Below are positions 1 to 13,927 of a stretch of 64,000 nt of DNA, in pieces (the first letter of the stretch is position 1; every line of letters begins with the position of its first letter). Source of the DNA: Rotaria sordida (taxonomy: Eukaryota; Rotifera; Eurotatoria; Philodinida; Philodinidae). A model generated the notes under the pieces. It saw only the letters and a program-made list of their open reading frames with translations. It was not told where the DNA came from and did not search any database. Location of the stretch: the NCBI GenBank assembly GCA_905250125.1, contig CAJNOL010000435.1:69496-133495 (forward strand). The letters are read 5' to 3'. Position numbers and translations under genes: made by a program.

Positions 1-2310
1 TCTATCAGTTATTCAAATAATCATCTGAATTTCAGCTAAGTGCTCAATAATATCAAAAAATACATTGTTATTAAAATGTTTTCTACGATGTTATTGTATA
101 CTATTAAAGATACGCTCAGATAAATCCAATAGTATTAAATAGCTGCAATTAATTTCAAATAAATTCTATTAATCTTTCCCTATCTCTAATGATTTCTATA
201 TTTAGAAACAGTAAATTAAACTTTACATAGTAATCAATCATCTGTAAAATATTTGTTATGAAAATTGATCTTTTTATTCTAATAAGTATCCAACGGAAAA
301 AATAAAGAATTAATTTTCTGAACTTTAACTTCGATTATTTTATAAAACAAAAAAAGAAATTTATCGAAATATGTTAATAAAAATCTTTTTTAAAAAAGTT
401 TTTAATAGTTCATCTTTTATGAAAAAAAGGCAATTACATTTCTTTCACAGATTATATTCATTCTCAATAAATTCTTTTCTAAAATGATTTATTTTCTTCT
501 ATTCCATCGACTTTTCTTTATTGACATTGGACAACAATGCATAGCGGATGTACTGTCTGTTCAATGGTAATATAGAGATCGCAGATTGTATACATAAGAA
601 AACAAAGATAAACAAGCAAAAATTCTATCATATAATCATGTTGTTCTAAATATGGAATATCTGCAAAATATCAAGGATATATCCTTTGTTTCCAACTACG
701 AAATGAAAGAAAGAAAAACAAAAGGTTGAGAAATTGATTTTCTCAAGAGAAAAGTAGTCTGTATCAGAGTTCAACTTAGATTGGGTCATAAAACTTTGAC
801 CCATGTGACATACTGTCGTATGCGACGAGATCCGATACAACTTTAAATATGGGAAATCTTTTCCGATCTCTCAGAGGTACTTCAGGCACAAAATTTTTGA
901 CTTAAGAAAAAAAATCTCAAAAGAATATTTTCACTAATTGGCAAGTGTTACTTGATCCTAATTTCGTGAAATGAAACTACCATTTCTTCCTTTTGTCTAT
1001 TTATCGCGCCCATTGTATGTTTTTTCAAAGTTTGCTTGGGGATAGACAAGTCAGTCAATCGATTGTCGATTTACTAAAACGGGTCACGTACTATTTGTAT
1101 ACTCATTTAGTTAATTTATTTTACATACACACTTCCGACATAAACTTTCTTTTTACGATCCAATCTATATTCCGTTTATTTATCAGTGCACTGAAATAGA
1201 ATAAATATCAGTTTATGTATATGGCAAAAACATATAAATAAAACATCCTATTAAAAGAGATCATATTCTATTTACTCGGTACATTCTTCACTTTAATAAC
1301 TTTTATATATAAAATTCATGAATGTATTTTGATAGAGAAATATTCTGTTCATTTCAGGTACATACATATTTTAAAAATTCACAAATAATCAATATTTGAT
1401 CGCTCCAGAGACATTGATTTCTTTAGTTTTTAATCATTGAAATAATGGCTTTTTTCAGATTGGCCAATTGTATGTGTTAGGGGGAGGGTTACTTTTTTTC
1501 TTGTTCTTTATTTGAAGAACAATAGTTCTTGACATGTGCAGCATATACGCCTCGTAGATCATGACAAGCAATAAAGAAAAATATTAATGAGAACATAGTC
1601 ACGAAACTATTGACAATACTCTCATTAGTAATACAATAGTACTATTATGGTTCGAGCAGTCGACCACAAAAAAATGAATATATATCTACAATATTACATG
1701 ATTATTTATACAAGAATATTTACAATGTCAATTCACTGAAATCTTTTCTATCTGTTGTTATTCTTAATCATTTATCTAGTCTCGTTTTTTTTTCTTTTCG
1801 TTGATGACTTGTGACCAGAATAAAAAGAGAAAAGAACAAAAAAAAAATAGAAGGAAGTTGCTGTCAGTTATATGAAGAGTTTTTTCTCTTGTTTCTGCGT
1901 CTTTCTCTATTAACATGTTCCTTTCTTTTTCTTCTTTTTCATTATATATATATATATATATATATATGGCGAAAAAGAAAATAGAACTAATCGGCGAGTA
2001 CAGCGCGTCAGCATACATCACATCAAATAACGAAAAAGAACATCAAACAAAAAATTAGATTAGATAAGATTACTCACAACTTATTTTCTTTATTTTTTTG
2101 ATCAACAATCGGAATCATTTTCACATATATATATATATCCAGGCATACAAAAATCAATCTAGTGTGATTCGGTCACAAATTCTTTTTTTTTCTTCTCAAA
2201 CTCTCGCATCGAGAATATGATACAATTACTGACAAACGACCGATCAAACATTTTATTAAATATCTATGACGTTATTTCGACAAGATTCAAATGAGCATTA
2301 AGTAAAAAAC
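1..2310. other. Gene-free AT-rich DNA
   Basis: I see no convincing gene here. Open frames are short, rich in Phe/Ile/Lys and lack family motifs. A TA microsatellite lies near 1944-1966, and a shorter TA run near 2126-2138. The last few hundred bases may include the promoter or 5' UTR of the small gene that follows. Confidence 0.6.
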
Positions 2311-2661
2311 ATGAATGAACAACAACAAAAACAAATATTCGATAATAGCACAAAACTATATTCTTTTATCATATCATCATCATCATCATCATCATCATTA
2401 TCTCTATCAACAGCTCGTTCACGTACTGTAATTAATGTTATTTATATATCAGGCATTGTTTTTATGATAATCGTGTTTCTTACTTTACTTTGGATTAATT
2501 TATATAGTCGATGGTGTTGGTGTTGGCATGATACATTTCTTATTAATAGATTTTATCGTGAATGGGTAATAAGACGTTCAATGGCTAGCAGTACGGATAT
2601 TTCATTATCAAAACATCGACAACAAGAAAACTTATCTAATGATAATGAACTTCTTTCTTAA
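2311..2661 (+). CDS. Small predicted single-pass membrane protein
   Basis: This is an uninterrupted 116-codon frame starting at ATG. Its codon choice (cgt, tca, tta, aat) resembles the certain genes in this window. Residues about 23-30 are a poly-Ser run encoded by a TCA microsatellite. Residues about 40-66 are one strongly hydrophobic segment, followed by an aromatic/basic stretch (RWCWCWHD) and a polar Ser/Gln-rich tail, which suggests a type II or III single-pass membrane protein. I recognise no family. No clear polyadenylation signal follows, so it could also be one exon of a larger gene or a chance frame. Confidence 0.5.
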   Translation: MNEQQQKQIFDNSTKLYSFIISSSSSSSSLSLSTARSRTVINVIYISGIVFMIIVFLTLLWINLYSRWCWCWHDTFLINRFYREWVIRRSMASSTDISLSKHRQQENLSNDNELLS

Positions 2662-5600
2662 AAATTATTGAATATTTTATTTTTGTTCTAAACTGGTGTA
2701 ACAGTATGATCTGTCTATATTGTCATTTTTTTAAAATTCTCTTTAAACATTATATTGAATAGGATCAACATTTGGTCAAGATAGTAACAAAATATTCTAT
2801 ATAAAACGATAGAAATATCTGTATTCTAGATAAGTATTCTTTTTAACTGTTCCTTTATGATTCTATATCTAAAGTTCGAAGAGTTTTAATTATTTCAGAA
2901 ATTTGAGCCTAAAGTAACATATATGAGTGAAAGATTTCTATAGTGAAGGTATTCATTGACGAGCGCTCATTATGTATTCACACTAGAAAATCTCGTAGAT
3001 GCTTATGGTTTTTAGCTACTCATTAGCAATGCTTCTACGGAGATCTGAATAAGACATTTGAGCACGTCTTCTGTAATATTAAATTTTGAAAGAGTACACT
3101 TGTGTTCTTTTTTTTTTTGTACGATACTAATTGATGTAAAATATTCGTAGATTTGTATTCTGTTCAGTGTTATTATACTACATCTATTTCATTTGAAATA
3201 TAAAATTATTATTGAAAAACAAAAAAAAAAAGGCATACATATAAAATTTAAACAAAACAACTGAACATATCATTTTATCTTCATATTGTCTTTTTTTTTT
3301 AAAATAAAGAATAGAAATAATGTTATATATTTTCTTAATTTTTAGTATATCAATATAAACAAACTATTCAAATTTTATTTTCAAAAAAAAAATGATTTAA
3401 ATTTTAAAAATGTAATTAGAATGAGTTTTCATTAATATGTCTAAACTAGTATTTCAAATGCACTTAAGAAATGAACATTTGAGAATGAAAAATTCTCATT
3501 TTCTTTTTTTCTTTTCTCAAAGTTACCATTCATCAAATTAGTAGTGTAGAAATCATATATTAGAAAAAGAAATAAGTAAATCATACAGGTATTTCTTTTT
3601 ATTGACATTTCAATTTATTTTTTATACCTCCTAGAACATAATGGTTTTACTAAATATTCTGTGAAAAAATTAGTATTCATGCTAACAAGTCGTACTCATT
3701 GGATGATTATATTCATCTGGGATGATCTTTCTAGGATTAAATAATATGAATGACTAATGTGAAGTATCATCACCATCCTACTAGAGAAGTTAATATATTA
3801 GTTAGTTCAGTTTTTTAATGTACGAAATGATAAAGTCGGATCTATATATGATCTTAAGTCATTCGAGTAGAGACTATTGATGAATGAGTAAATAATAATA
3901 ATCGGATAGTTCGATGAAATTTAGTGTCTGATAATGTACTAATTTCCTAGTATCCTAAATGTATATATACTGAGGTTTTTGCTCACAATTTACAAGTGCA
4001 AAATTGATTCATTATTTTACTAAATAAAAGTAATGAGTGATAGGGAGAACTTCATGCACTTATGAACACATCACTAACATTAAATTATATCAAACTTGTC
4101 AAAAAGTCAAATATTGATATGATACATAGCATCATTAATGCAAATAAGGTTCATATGCGTGAATATGATTGATATACGAATAATTATTAATGTCATATTA
4201 TTTTCATAGAACTTTGATTTTGAATAAACTAATTATCATATTAGTTCTATCAATGATTAACACATTCTATGATATGTAGATAAAAATTGAAATATGATCG
4301 AACTTGTCAATGACATTGAGTTTCATTATCATTTAAGAGAATAACTACTATTTTAATGCAATCCTCATGTACGATAAATACATATCTACTATTGAAATAT
4401 CTTGTTGTGAAGTAGTTTTTGAATACTAATAAATGACAATTCTTGTGATTTTGAAGATGTTTAAGTCAAGTTTTATACGTTTAAGGTGTCGAACAACTTG
4501 TTCGAAAACAAGAAAATTTTTGTTTTTTAATATAATTCAGTAGAAAAATGTCTGCTGTATCAAACAATACAAAAATCATTCAATTATCTTAAAAATTAGT
4601 TGAGTAATCAGCAGTAATTTGTGACTAATTGAATTTGTCTTTATTAGGAACATTTCCTAATTTGAATAATAAGCTAAAAAATGTTTCCTGATGAATGGTC
4701 CATCAATTTTCAGCGGTTTAAAGCAAATAGAGTTTCTTTTTTTCTATCAGTACTATCAATTCAAAATTATGGTGGTATTATTAAATGATAAACTGTGATA
4801 ACTCAATCATAATTTCGTATCAATCAAAATTATAAAAACTTATCCTATGCCTACATCCTTTTATTATAAAAATAAGTCGTAGAAAATTTTAATAAAAAAC
4901 TGTAAACAGTCGAATATTCAACATAAAATGATAACTACAAGTAAGAATCAAACACAAATGAATTCAATTAAATAAATGATTGCAAAATCAAACAAATTGT
5001 TACTGTTGTTTGATTCATCTTAGTTTTTTTTTCAATTTAAATATGTATGTGTCACAGATAATATTGAATTTTAGGCAAATTATGTTTTATAACAGGTGCT
5101 AAACTACAAAATAATTCCAATTTTCATTTCCATTAAGAGAATATAGCACGTCATTGTTATTTTTAAGTAAATTGAGTTTTCATTTTCCTTAGTGCATATA
5201 CTAATTTATGCACGAATGACTTCTGCGTCGCAATTAGAAAATAACCTTAGAAAGTACTTTTATGAACAGGCAAATTAAAAGATTAATTTTGAAGCACCAA
5301 AGCTCGGAATAAGACATTCACTATTCTACCAGAGAGGATACATAAATTAAAAAATCTTTCATTGTTTTTGGTTGAAATATAACTCAATAAAATTTAACAA
5401 CATAATATATTCATACTCTAAATATCATCTATGACTCAAGTCATAGTGGAAGATAAATAAGAATTGATAAAAAAAAATGCCATTCAAATAAAACATGAGC
5501 TTAAAGATTTTTTGTTTCTTTTTTTTGATTGGTGCTTGCTAAGAAAAACTAGATTTCAATTGAATATACTCGCGAACTGTGTTATTCTCATATTGTTTTG

Positions 5601-8429
5601 TTTTTAAATCTCTTGAAAATTATTTAATTTTACCTAAATTTCCGCTTTGTCCGACACATGTGTTATTTTATATAAGAAGAATAAGTGTTTGATATAATGC
5701 TTCCGGAGTGCTTATATTCACAATGAATGTAGATCTATATTGAAAAAGAAAAAGAAAGTTACTTTTTGAAAGGATATAATGATTCAAATCACCGCTCATG
5801 TGCAAGAAATTAAATAGTTTCATCAAAATTGTTTTGAATAGAGAGGAAATGAGATGAAGAAAAAAAAAATACTCAATTTTTTTGTATCAAAAAGAAAAAA
5901 CTTGAGACAAAGATCAATCCATGATTTATTAAAGATCACAAAATTGAATAGTTTTAAGAACTTTCGAAAAGACATTATGAAAAAAAAATATTGTATTACA
6001 TCGCAATAATAATATAGAAGAAACATATGAATTTACTTAATCAATTTCAATTATGTTTGATTCTTACTTGTAATTATCGTTTTTCATCAATATTGTATCG
6101 AACATCTGATTGTCTGCGACTAGAAACCAACAGATGCAGGTCCGGGTTTAGAAATTTTTGGACCTGATGAACTCTTCCTACAAAAGATTAATCAATCAGA
6201 TTCGAATCTGATGAGCCATTCATCAAGGAACATTTTTTGGCTTCCTATTCAAATTATGAACAATGCTACTCAGTTAATTTTCAAGATAATTGAATGATTT
6301 TTTGTATCATTCGATTCAGTAGAGATTTCTCTACTTATTAATATTTAGAAAAATGTATAAGTCTCTTCAAAAATTGTTTGAACAAAAGAAAAATTTTCAT
6401 GTCCTCGGCAACGACGTTCGAATTAGGAACATTGTTTGTATTAGTATTCGACAATACTCACGGAAAAAATTTTAAAGAACAATCGCAATAAAATACGGTC
6501 GCTGAAACTGTAATTTTCTTTCGATCAGGGTAATCAAATCATTTATTCGGTTTTTAAAAACTACATGAAATCACGAGATTTTGAGAAGGTGTTTATATGC
6601 GATTGTCAATCAATAGCGATTACTACAGTATTTATATACTGATGAAAACAATGGTTCCATCCAGATTCGAACAATTGGCGCTGCTATTAAGCATTCTTGA
6701 GAACAAATCAAAAATCACTATCAAATATACTACTGTTTTCCCGAGTTCTCTTAAAGAGTCTTGACTCAATGAAATTGATCTGCAATAATCAGCTTCATTT
6801 GAACTTTTCACAAAGGCTAGGCTAATAGCTCTTCGAGGGACATCGTACGGACTACATACTAGTTCAATTTACTCGCGTATGCTACTTACGTAATGAGTAA
6901 TGATTTGAAAAATCTTTGATAAAAGATCATGCGTAGAGTAGGATACGATATAATCTTCATCCTTACGCATTTCTTTAGATTTCATTCTTATGAAAACAAA
7001 AAGCGTCAGAAAAATAGTACATACTCAACGATTCAATTTTGTGCAACCGCGATTTGACTAACCGTTCTAAAAAAGGAAAATTAGATACTTCTTATACTGT
7101 ATTACTAACCACTGATATTTCTAATTTGCCACTACAATGCTATATTTTTATCTTCATTTTATTATTTGTGCATATTCTAGTTGAAATATCAAAATTACTC
7201 ATACTAGGCTATCAGACTTTATCTAACAACAACAAAACACAGTGGTAAAGAAGAACAGATGTGAAAAATGATTCTCATTGGTACAATTCTTATTCTTTTG
7301 TATTGTCCTGACTAAACTAATTGAATAGCGTTACAAATTGCTATTCTAGTTAATAAATGGTTTAGTTGAATTATTGTGATTTAACAGTTATAGTTATTTA
7401 AGCAAGAGGACGAAATCTATATTGTCTCAAAAAAAAAGATAGTAAAGGACACAAATGATTTAATTGAAGAAGGATATGAGATTTCCTTCCATGTATACTC
7501 ACAACTATACGCACACCTGCATATATTTGAAACCGAAAACAACCGCTTTATCGAATACCGTGGTTATCAGTAATCATACTGCGGTTTTCTTCTAAAATTT
7601 TCTCTGTGGGGGTGGTAGGTAGATGTTCATATAGGTTATGATATTATTCATAAAAATAATTTGAATGCTTCAAATTTCACTACATATCAGAATGTATGTT
7701 ACCATTTATTCGTTTGAGTTTAAACAAAAAACACGACTACTTAATAAAGTTTACACTCGTTATTATCAAGTTCAAAGATGGTTATTAATATTTTTGACGT
7801 GATGCTGTAAGCAAATGGCAAGACATGCATACTAAAATTTAAAAACGTGATCGAATCTTCATTTGACACACACGCTTTATCTTGAAAATTAAAGTATAAG
7901 AGAGAAATAAATCGTCAGCGTGAATTACTCTTACTGGAAATGTAAGAAACTATTGCAAAAGATGTTTTTTTTTTGTATTAATTCTATAATGCATATTACA
8001 ATTAATAAATATAAGAAAAATACTATCCTTGATAAGTTATCCATTCCATATTATCAAAATTGCGTTCTCTGAAAGCAAGAAAAATTAAATTTTGATGATT
8101 TTGCCTTAATAAATATTTTCAGTATTTCCATAACATCATATCTGATAGAAACTTCGGACTGAATATTTACTGTTTGATCAGTTTCAATCAATAAGAAACA
8201 CAGATTAATCGTGATAAAATTAACCGAGCTTTGTGCAGTTTTAAAGATATGAGTTCAATAAGCTACAAAGTCGATAAAAACTCTAGGTTTTTTTTTCATC
8301 ATTTCTTGGCTAAAAATTTTCAGTTAAGAAAAAACGATATCCTTTCGCAAAAAGTGAAGAAATATGTTTTCTGTTCTTTTATTTATTTTCATAGACTGAT
8401 TATTCTAATGTTGATGAGGTTGATTTATA
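2662..8429. other. Gene-free AT-rich DNA
   Basis: About 5.8 kb with no frame I can support. The short open frames, for example near 5823 and 7039, have no recognisable motifs. Around 6130-6180 is a short GC-richer patch (GTCCGGGTTTAG...TTTTTGGACCTGATG) resembling a dispersed palindromic repeat seen elsewhere in this window. Confidence 0.6.
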
Positions 8430-9377
8430 ACGGGTGGGACAAAAGTTTTGCATTAATTTTGCTTTTGATATAACTCTGTGATGTAATGTTGTAGAGACTT
8501 AATGTTATTTTTTTTTGTTAAAAAGAACAAAGTGTCTAGTACAAAAATATATAAAAGAATTTGATTGGAAATGTTTTTTTCGAAGTCCACAAAAATCTTA
8601 GGACAAAAGACACTGAAAAACTATTCCACAACTTTTTTGACCTTAGAAAATATTTCCTATAATTAGATAGGTCATCTGTTTATTTGTCTAATCCACATTT
8701 TATTATATAAGAATACAGCACTATTACTGTACAAGAAAAGAAATTTTTGTACATGTTTTAAAACGATCGAAAGGAAGATTTTTAAGATATCATCTAGGTG
8801 ACGAATTTTTCATCACTGTTAATAGCAGTCGAAAAGATAAACTTTATTCTGAGAGAGAGAGAGATATGTTGCTAGAAGCTATATATTGTATACGAAATAG
8901 AAAGTTTATTGAGTCCTCTATCAATCGATATTATTTGGAATAGGACACAGCTTCTCAATTAGATATTCAGACAAAAGTTTGTTTCCGTGTTGAAAAGTCA
9001 AATTCGAACAATTAAGTTTTTTAAATCAAATTATCTTCTGTTCATTCTCTTGTATGCTATATCAATTATTTTGATACTAAGTGAACAATTGTGTATATAT
9101 GTGGTACTCGAAGGCGTCGAAAATAGATAATGAAACAGCTCAGACAAATATTTTTGGATTAAAAAAAATGATCAAACTTGCGGAATAGTTTTTCAGTGCC
9201 TTTTATTCTAAGATTTTTGTGATCTTCGAAAAAACATTTCCAATCAAATTCTTTTATATATTTTTGTACTAGATACTTTGTTCTTTCTAACACAAAAAAA
9301 AATATCAAGTCTCTACGACATTGCATCGCAGAGTTATATCAAAAATAAGATCAATGGAAAACTTTTGTCTCACCCGT
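8430..9377. mobile_element. Foldback MITE, TA target duplication, family 1
   Basis: Two arms of about 205-215 bp (about 8430-8640 and 9165-9377) are reverse complements with scattered mismatches. They start ACGGGTGGGACAAAAGTTTT on the left and end in the matching CACCCGT on the right. A TA dinucleotide sits at both outer edges (8428-8429 and 9378-9379), as expected of Tc1/mariner-type insertion. The middle of about 525 bp has no transposase frame, so the element is non-autonomous. Open frames overlapping the arms (near 8231 and 9321) are products of the repeat. Confidence 0.85.
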
Positions 9378-12300
9378 TATTTGCAGAGTGTTTTTAAAAA
9401 AATTCTTGATTACAGATGTGAAAGAAGCATTTTTCAAGAGTTATTTTATTTTCGATATAAACTCATAAAATCACATAACCTTCATGCTAAAAACTTTATT
9501 ATTAGAACTAATAGCCGATTAAAAAGCATTCTACGACTATTTTAAATAATTTTTTTTATTGTTCCACTTTGTACAAAAAAAATAACAATATAACCTGTGA
9601 AAAAATAAAATAGAATTAATAATAAATCCAATTGTGTCATTGAAGACGAATGAGTCATTCATTAAACTATTCCCATGACTAACTGAACATCAATTGTACT
9701 AGATGAGTGCAAAAGAGATAAAAGGTTAAGATTTTAAATAGAAAATCTGTTAATAACAGTCAGTTTTGAGTTGAATACTAATAAGATATGTATTCTTTGA
9801 TCCCAATATTTTTCTTATTACGTAGGACGAAATCATCATTAAGTAAACACAAATATATATATATGCACAAAAACTAGATGAGAATCAGATGTCAAATTCT
9901 CTGGATTTATAACAAATGCTAACGTTTATCTAGGCACAATAATGTTTTACTCATATCATTTCTCTTATATTCTACTTATTTCGTAGATAAATTATTTATA
10001 CATTTGTGATATATTACTATAATGACAATCTTTAGGTTATTTTGTTTTTGTTTTGTACAATTCCAATAGTAAGTAAAATTTTTAAACAACAGTTTTAATC
10101 TATCATTAACAATTCAATATTATGATATTTTATATCATATTTCTTGTCAATCTACCACATATTGTTGTAAAGAAAACATTAAATTGAAATGATTTAGTGG
10201 ATGTTGTGAAATAAGTGTTGAAAGTTATATGTCAAAAATATCAACAAAAATGTTCTGTCAGTCGTTTTCTTCTTTTCTGCATTTCTTTTTGATGTAGAGT
10301 ATTCGTGAATGATAGAATACGATAGTAATTATTCATGTTGTTTATTGTCTTGTTTTCATATCAACATTATTCTGAATTTTCCATCGGTACTATTCAGTGC
10401 ACATATTTTAAAAACACAAGTTCGATTAGAAGTAATTGAACGCAAAGAAAAAAAGCTTCCTTAATATGTTTCATATTCAAGTATAGTAGCAGACTGACTG
10501 CTGGGTATTGTTGGTAAGACTATAGAATATAGTCATGTTTTGTAGGAGAGACACGATTTAATCATGTGGAGAAAATAACAAAACATAATGATAACTATTG
10601 ATTAGTAATTCAATGTCGATCGTCATCGTCGCGCATATATTATCGATCACGTTTATTGAATTGTGAGGATAAAGAGTCTAAAAGGTGAACTTTATTAGTA
10701 CATATGAACTTATAGTTTATATTGCTAAGATCTTGTTGACAATATCTGATTTCCATATAAACTAATTTGTTTATTGATAGGTAATTACGTAGTTTTTTTC
10801 TTTTTATATTGTCTATTGACTATAAGAAAATGAAGAAAAATCATTTTCTTGAAGTATAAGTTTGATGTAAGTGAATTAGTTGTATAAATACGTCAGCATA
10901 TAAGATTTTTCTAATAATTGTCATCAATTTTTTTATGAGATTTCTATCTCATTTCTTTTTTTTTGTCGTCATATATATATATATAAGAAAATATCTGTTG
11001 ACTTGTTATGACAAGAAGCAAAGATAATATGTTTGTCGTGTAGTAAGATAGTACAAATTATCTTTTCTTTAATGCTTTTAGATATTCTTTTCTTATTCTA
11101 ATATAAATACCTCTAATGTATTGTAGTTTCTATTAATAAGAAAGTTCATGTAAAAGAAATATTATTAATATAATCATCATTCTTTTTTTCCTCTAAAAGC
11201 TTTTTACTTTTATTGAGAAAAAATTAACTTTGTATTAGATGGATCATAAATCACGCACAAAACAGAACGTATCTTGCGTGTGCATAAAACTTAATATTTT
11301 AATGTAAGAGATCAAATAATTTTCCAATGATATTATTAGTATGTTTTTTTTATCTCGTAGAGACATTGTCACCAAACATTTCAGCATAAATTTTCATCAT
11401 TTATTAATACTTTATTGATTGTGACCCTCTTGCAATGTACCGAAAAATATATGAAAAAAAAAGTATGTGACTACTTTTTATAGTACCAAAAAAAAAGAAG
11501 AGACCTATAAATGATGCTTGTTATTCTTATTATTTCCTATTAGAAAAGTATTGATAAGATTGTATTGGTATGCATGCATTCAGTCTAACTTATTAGTTTT
11601 TTCATTACCCTATACTCGAAGCAATCGTTATTGTTAAGTGAGTCTTTTTTTTTCTATAGTATTATTTTTCTGTTTGTCTGATAATCCGAAAAAGTTATTT
11701 TCTATGTATGTGTTTTATAATCATCACTATTGTTAACAAAAAGATTCATAATCCGATTGAAATCTATATATGTATCTATTGATGAAACAATGTACGAGGT
11801 ACAAATCAATAAATTTTATTTACTAGGACAATAATATCTGGAATCTTCTCATTAATTTATTTCTTTCATTTGGTAATCATGTAAGTACGACATGATCTGG
11901 ACCATTGCATACAATGTGTTCTTCTGTATGAAAATTGTAAGTAAGTGTTGCTATTATTCATTTTGTAATGCAAAAATATTGTAATTGAAAAAGAAAATAA
12001 TTTATGAAAAAAAAATTTTCAAATTGCTTTCATTTATTTTGTATTAATGAATAATTATCTAACAGTATTTTTTCATTAGTCTATATATAGTTACAATGAG
12101 TATATATGACATCGAAAATTATATTGATGAGAAACAAAAGGACAATCTTGATATTTTGACAGTTCTAATTTGATTATTTATCTTTTTTTCTTTTTGTTGA
12201 TTATCCTTAATTGGTGTGAAAATAACTTGATATTTCCATCTAGAACACTAAAAGTTAATTTTATTGTTAAAGATTATTTTCTTTCTCTTCTTATATTTCA

Positions 12301-13927
12301 ATAAAAAACAAAATAAAATATTTCACACATCATCAAACCTAAATCATTCGTTCTTATTCATTTGTATATATGACTATCTTTGCCTTTTCTATTTTTCTGT
12401 TTGCTACATTACGTATTTTGATTAATTGATGATTGGATTAATGGAAACTTGTCGTTATAAGGAATGTAAGAATAATAGAAGAAATATCTATGTTATGAAA
12501 AAGAACAAATGAGAGAAAATAATAGAGATTGAAACGGTAAAAATAAAAAAGGAAAGACGAAACATGTTAACAAGTATTATGTGCAATCTATGCCTCTTAT
12601 TAGCATATGTATGAAATAAATCATGCATTATCTATACATAACAACCGCCCATTGTTGGGCACAAATATATCCTATCGTTATTAATTACTTGTTTTTTATT
12701 AGTACATTGTTATGATGAACTTTCTAATTTTAGATAAATAAGAGAAGAAGATATTCGTTGTCCATGTTCGTTCTGTAAGTTCATATTAATAATAATAATA
12801 CATCTTGTTAGATATTAGTAATGAATTCCATCGAAAAATATTTGTAATTATTTAAAAATCAATGTGTCATATATATTGTGTTTTATAGATTCTTACGTAG
12901 TAATATTTTTTGTTCTATTGATTCTTGTAATCGAATCATTTTGATATTTAACTATATGTCAGTAGAAAAAGACAAGTAATCAAGTAGAAGTATCTCGATT
13001 GATTATTCTATTGAGAAATACTTGGATTGTGCAAAGAAAAAAAAAACGATATTTTCATATTTATTTCACCTTAAATTAAATAATAATAAAAATTTTATTA
13101 TTTATACAAATAGATACTCTATATATAGATTTAAAAACAGTTCTTATTGTCGCACGTAAATCATTAATTGTTTTTATATATCTATAATTGACATGCAATG
13201 ATACGCGATTATGTATTTTTTTTCTCATATATGCAATGCAAAAGAAGAATTTCATCATTAAAGGCTGATCTTCTCTTATTCTTTTTTTTTTTTTATAATG
13301 ATAATCTTTTCTCATCAGTGATAAAAATAGAAAACTAAAGTTTTATCATTTTCTAATACAAAATTATCGTCCGAGATTTAACATTAACATCATATTTTAT
13401 CGAATAAGAAAGAAATCTACACAGCTAAAAAGAATATAATTATTTTCCTATTACCTTCTATGTTATCTTAGTAAATCAAAAATAATAATCAAAATAAGAC
13501 ACATCCAAGGAAAAGAAAAAAAGAAAGACTTATACACTTGTCTTGTTTCTTTTTATTGCATACTACATTAAGCATAACTAAGCAAAGAAAAAAACAGCGG
13601 TAATCAGTTTTCAACAAACTAAATAGTTGTTCGACAACACGACAAGTATGTATATATATATATATTTATATATATAGGTTTTTGACGAACAACGGATAGT
13701 GATATAAAATATCTTCTGCTATAGTGATGACATTAGTTAAAATGACAGTCAATCGGCATATTGTTACTGCAACTATTGTTTGTTTTTTTACCCTAGCATA
13801 TATACGTATATGAATAATTTCCATATTTTCCTCCTGAAAGCTAAAGTAATAACGTAGTTATTTGTGTTCTTTATTATAGACAAAGTAAATTTTGAATACG
13901 TTGATGATTCTTATAATCATTTAACCA
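9378..13927. other. Gene-free AT-rich DNA
   Basis: About 4.5 kb with no supportable gene. It contains TA microsatellites (about 10970-10984 and 13650-13675) and homopolymer runs. The last few hundred bases should hold the promoter and 5' UTR of the GPCR gene; I could not pick out a core promoter. Confidence 0.6.

Noticed and set aside
1944-1966. TA repeats here and near 13650 and 33590 as possible promoters
   Set aside because: They are simple microsatellites common throughout the window and not consistently placed relative to genes.
9321-9545. 74-codon ORF at the right end of the first MITE
   Set aside because: It overlaps the terminal inverted repeat and has no motif.
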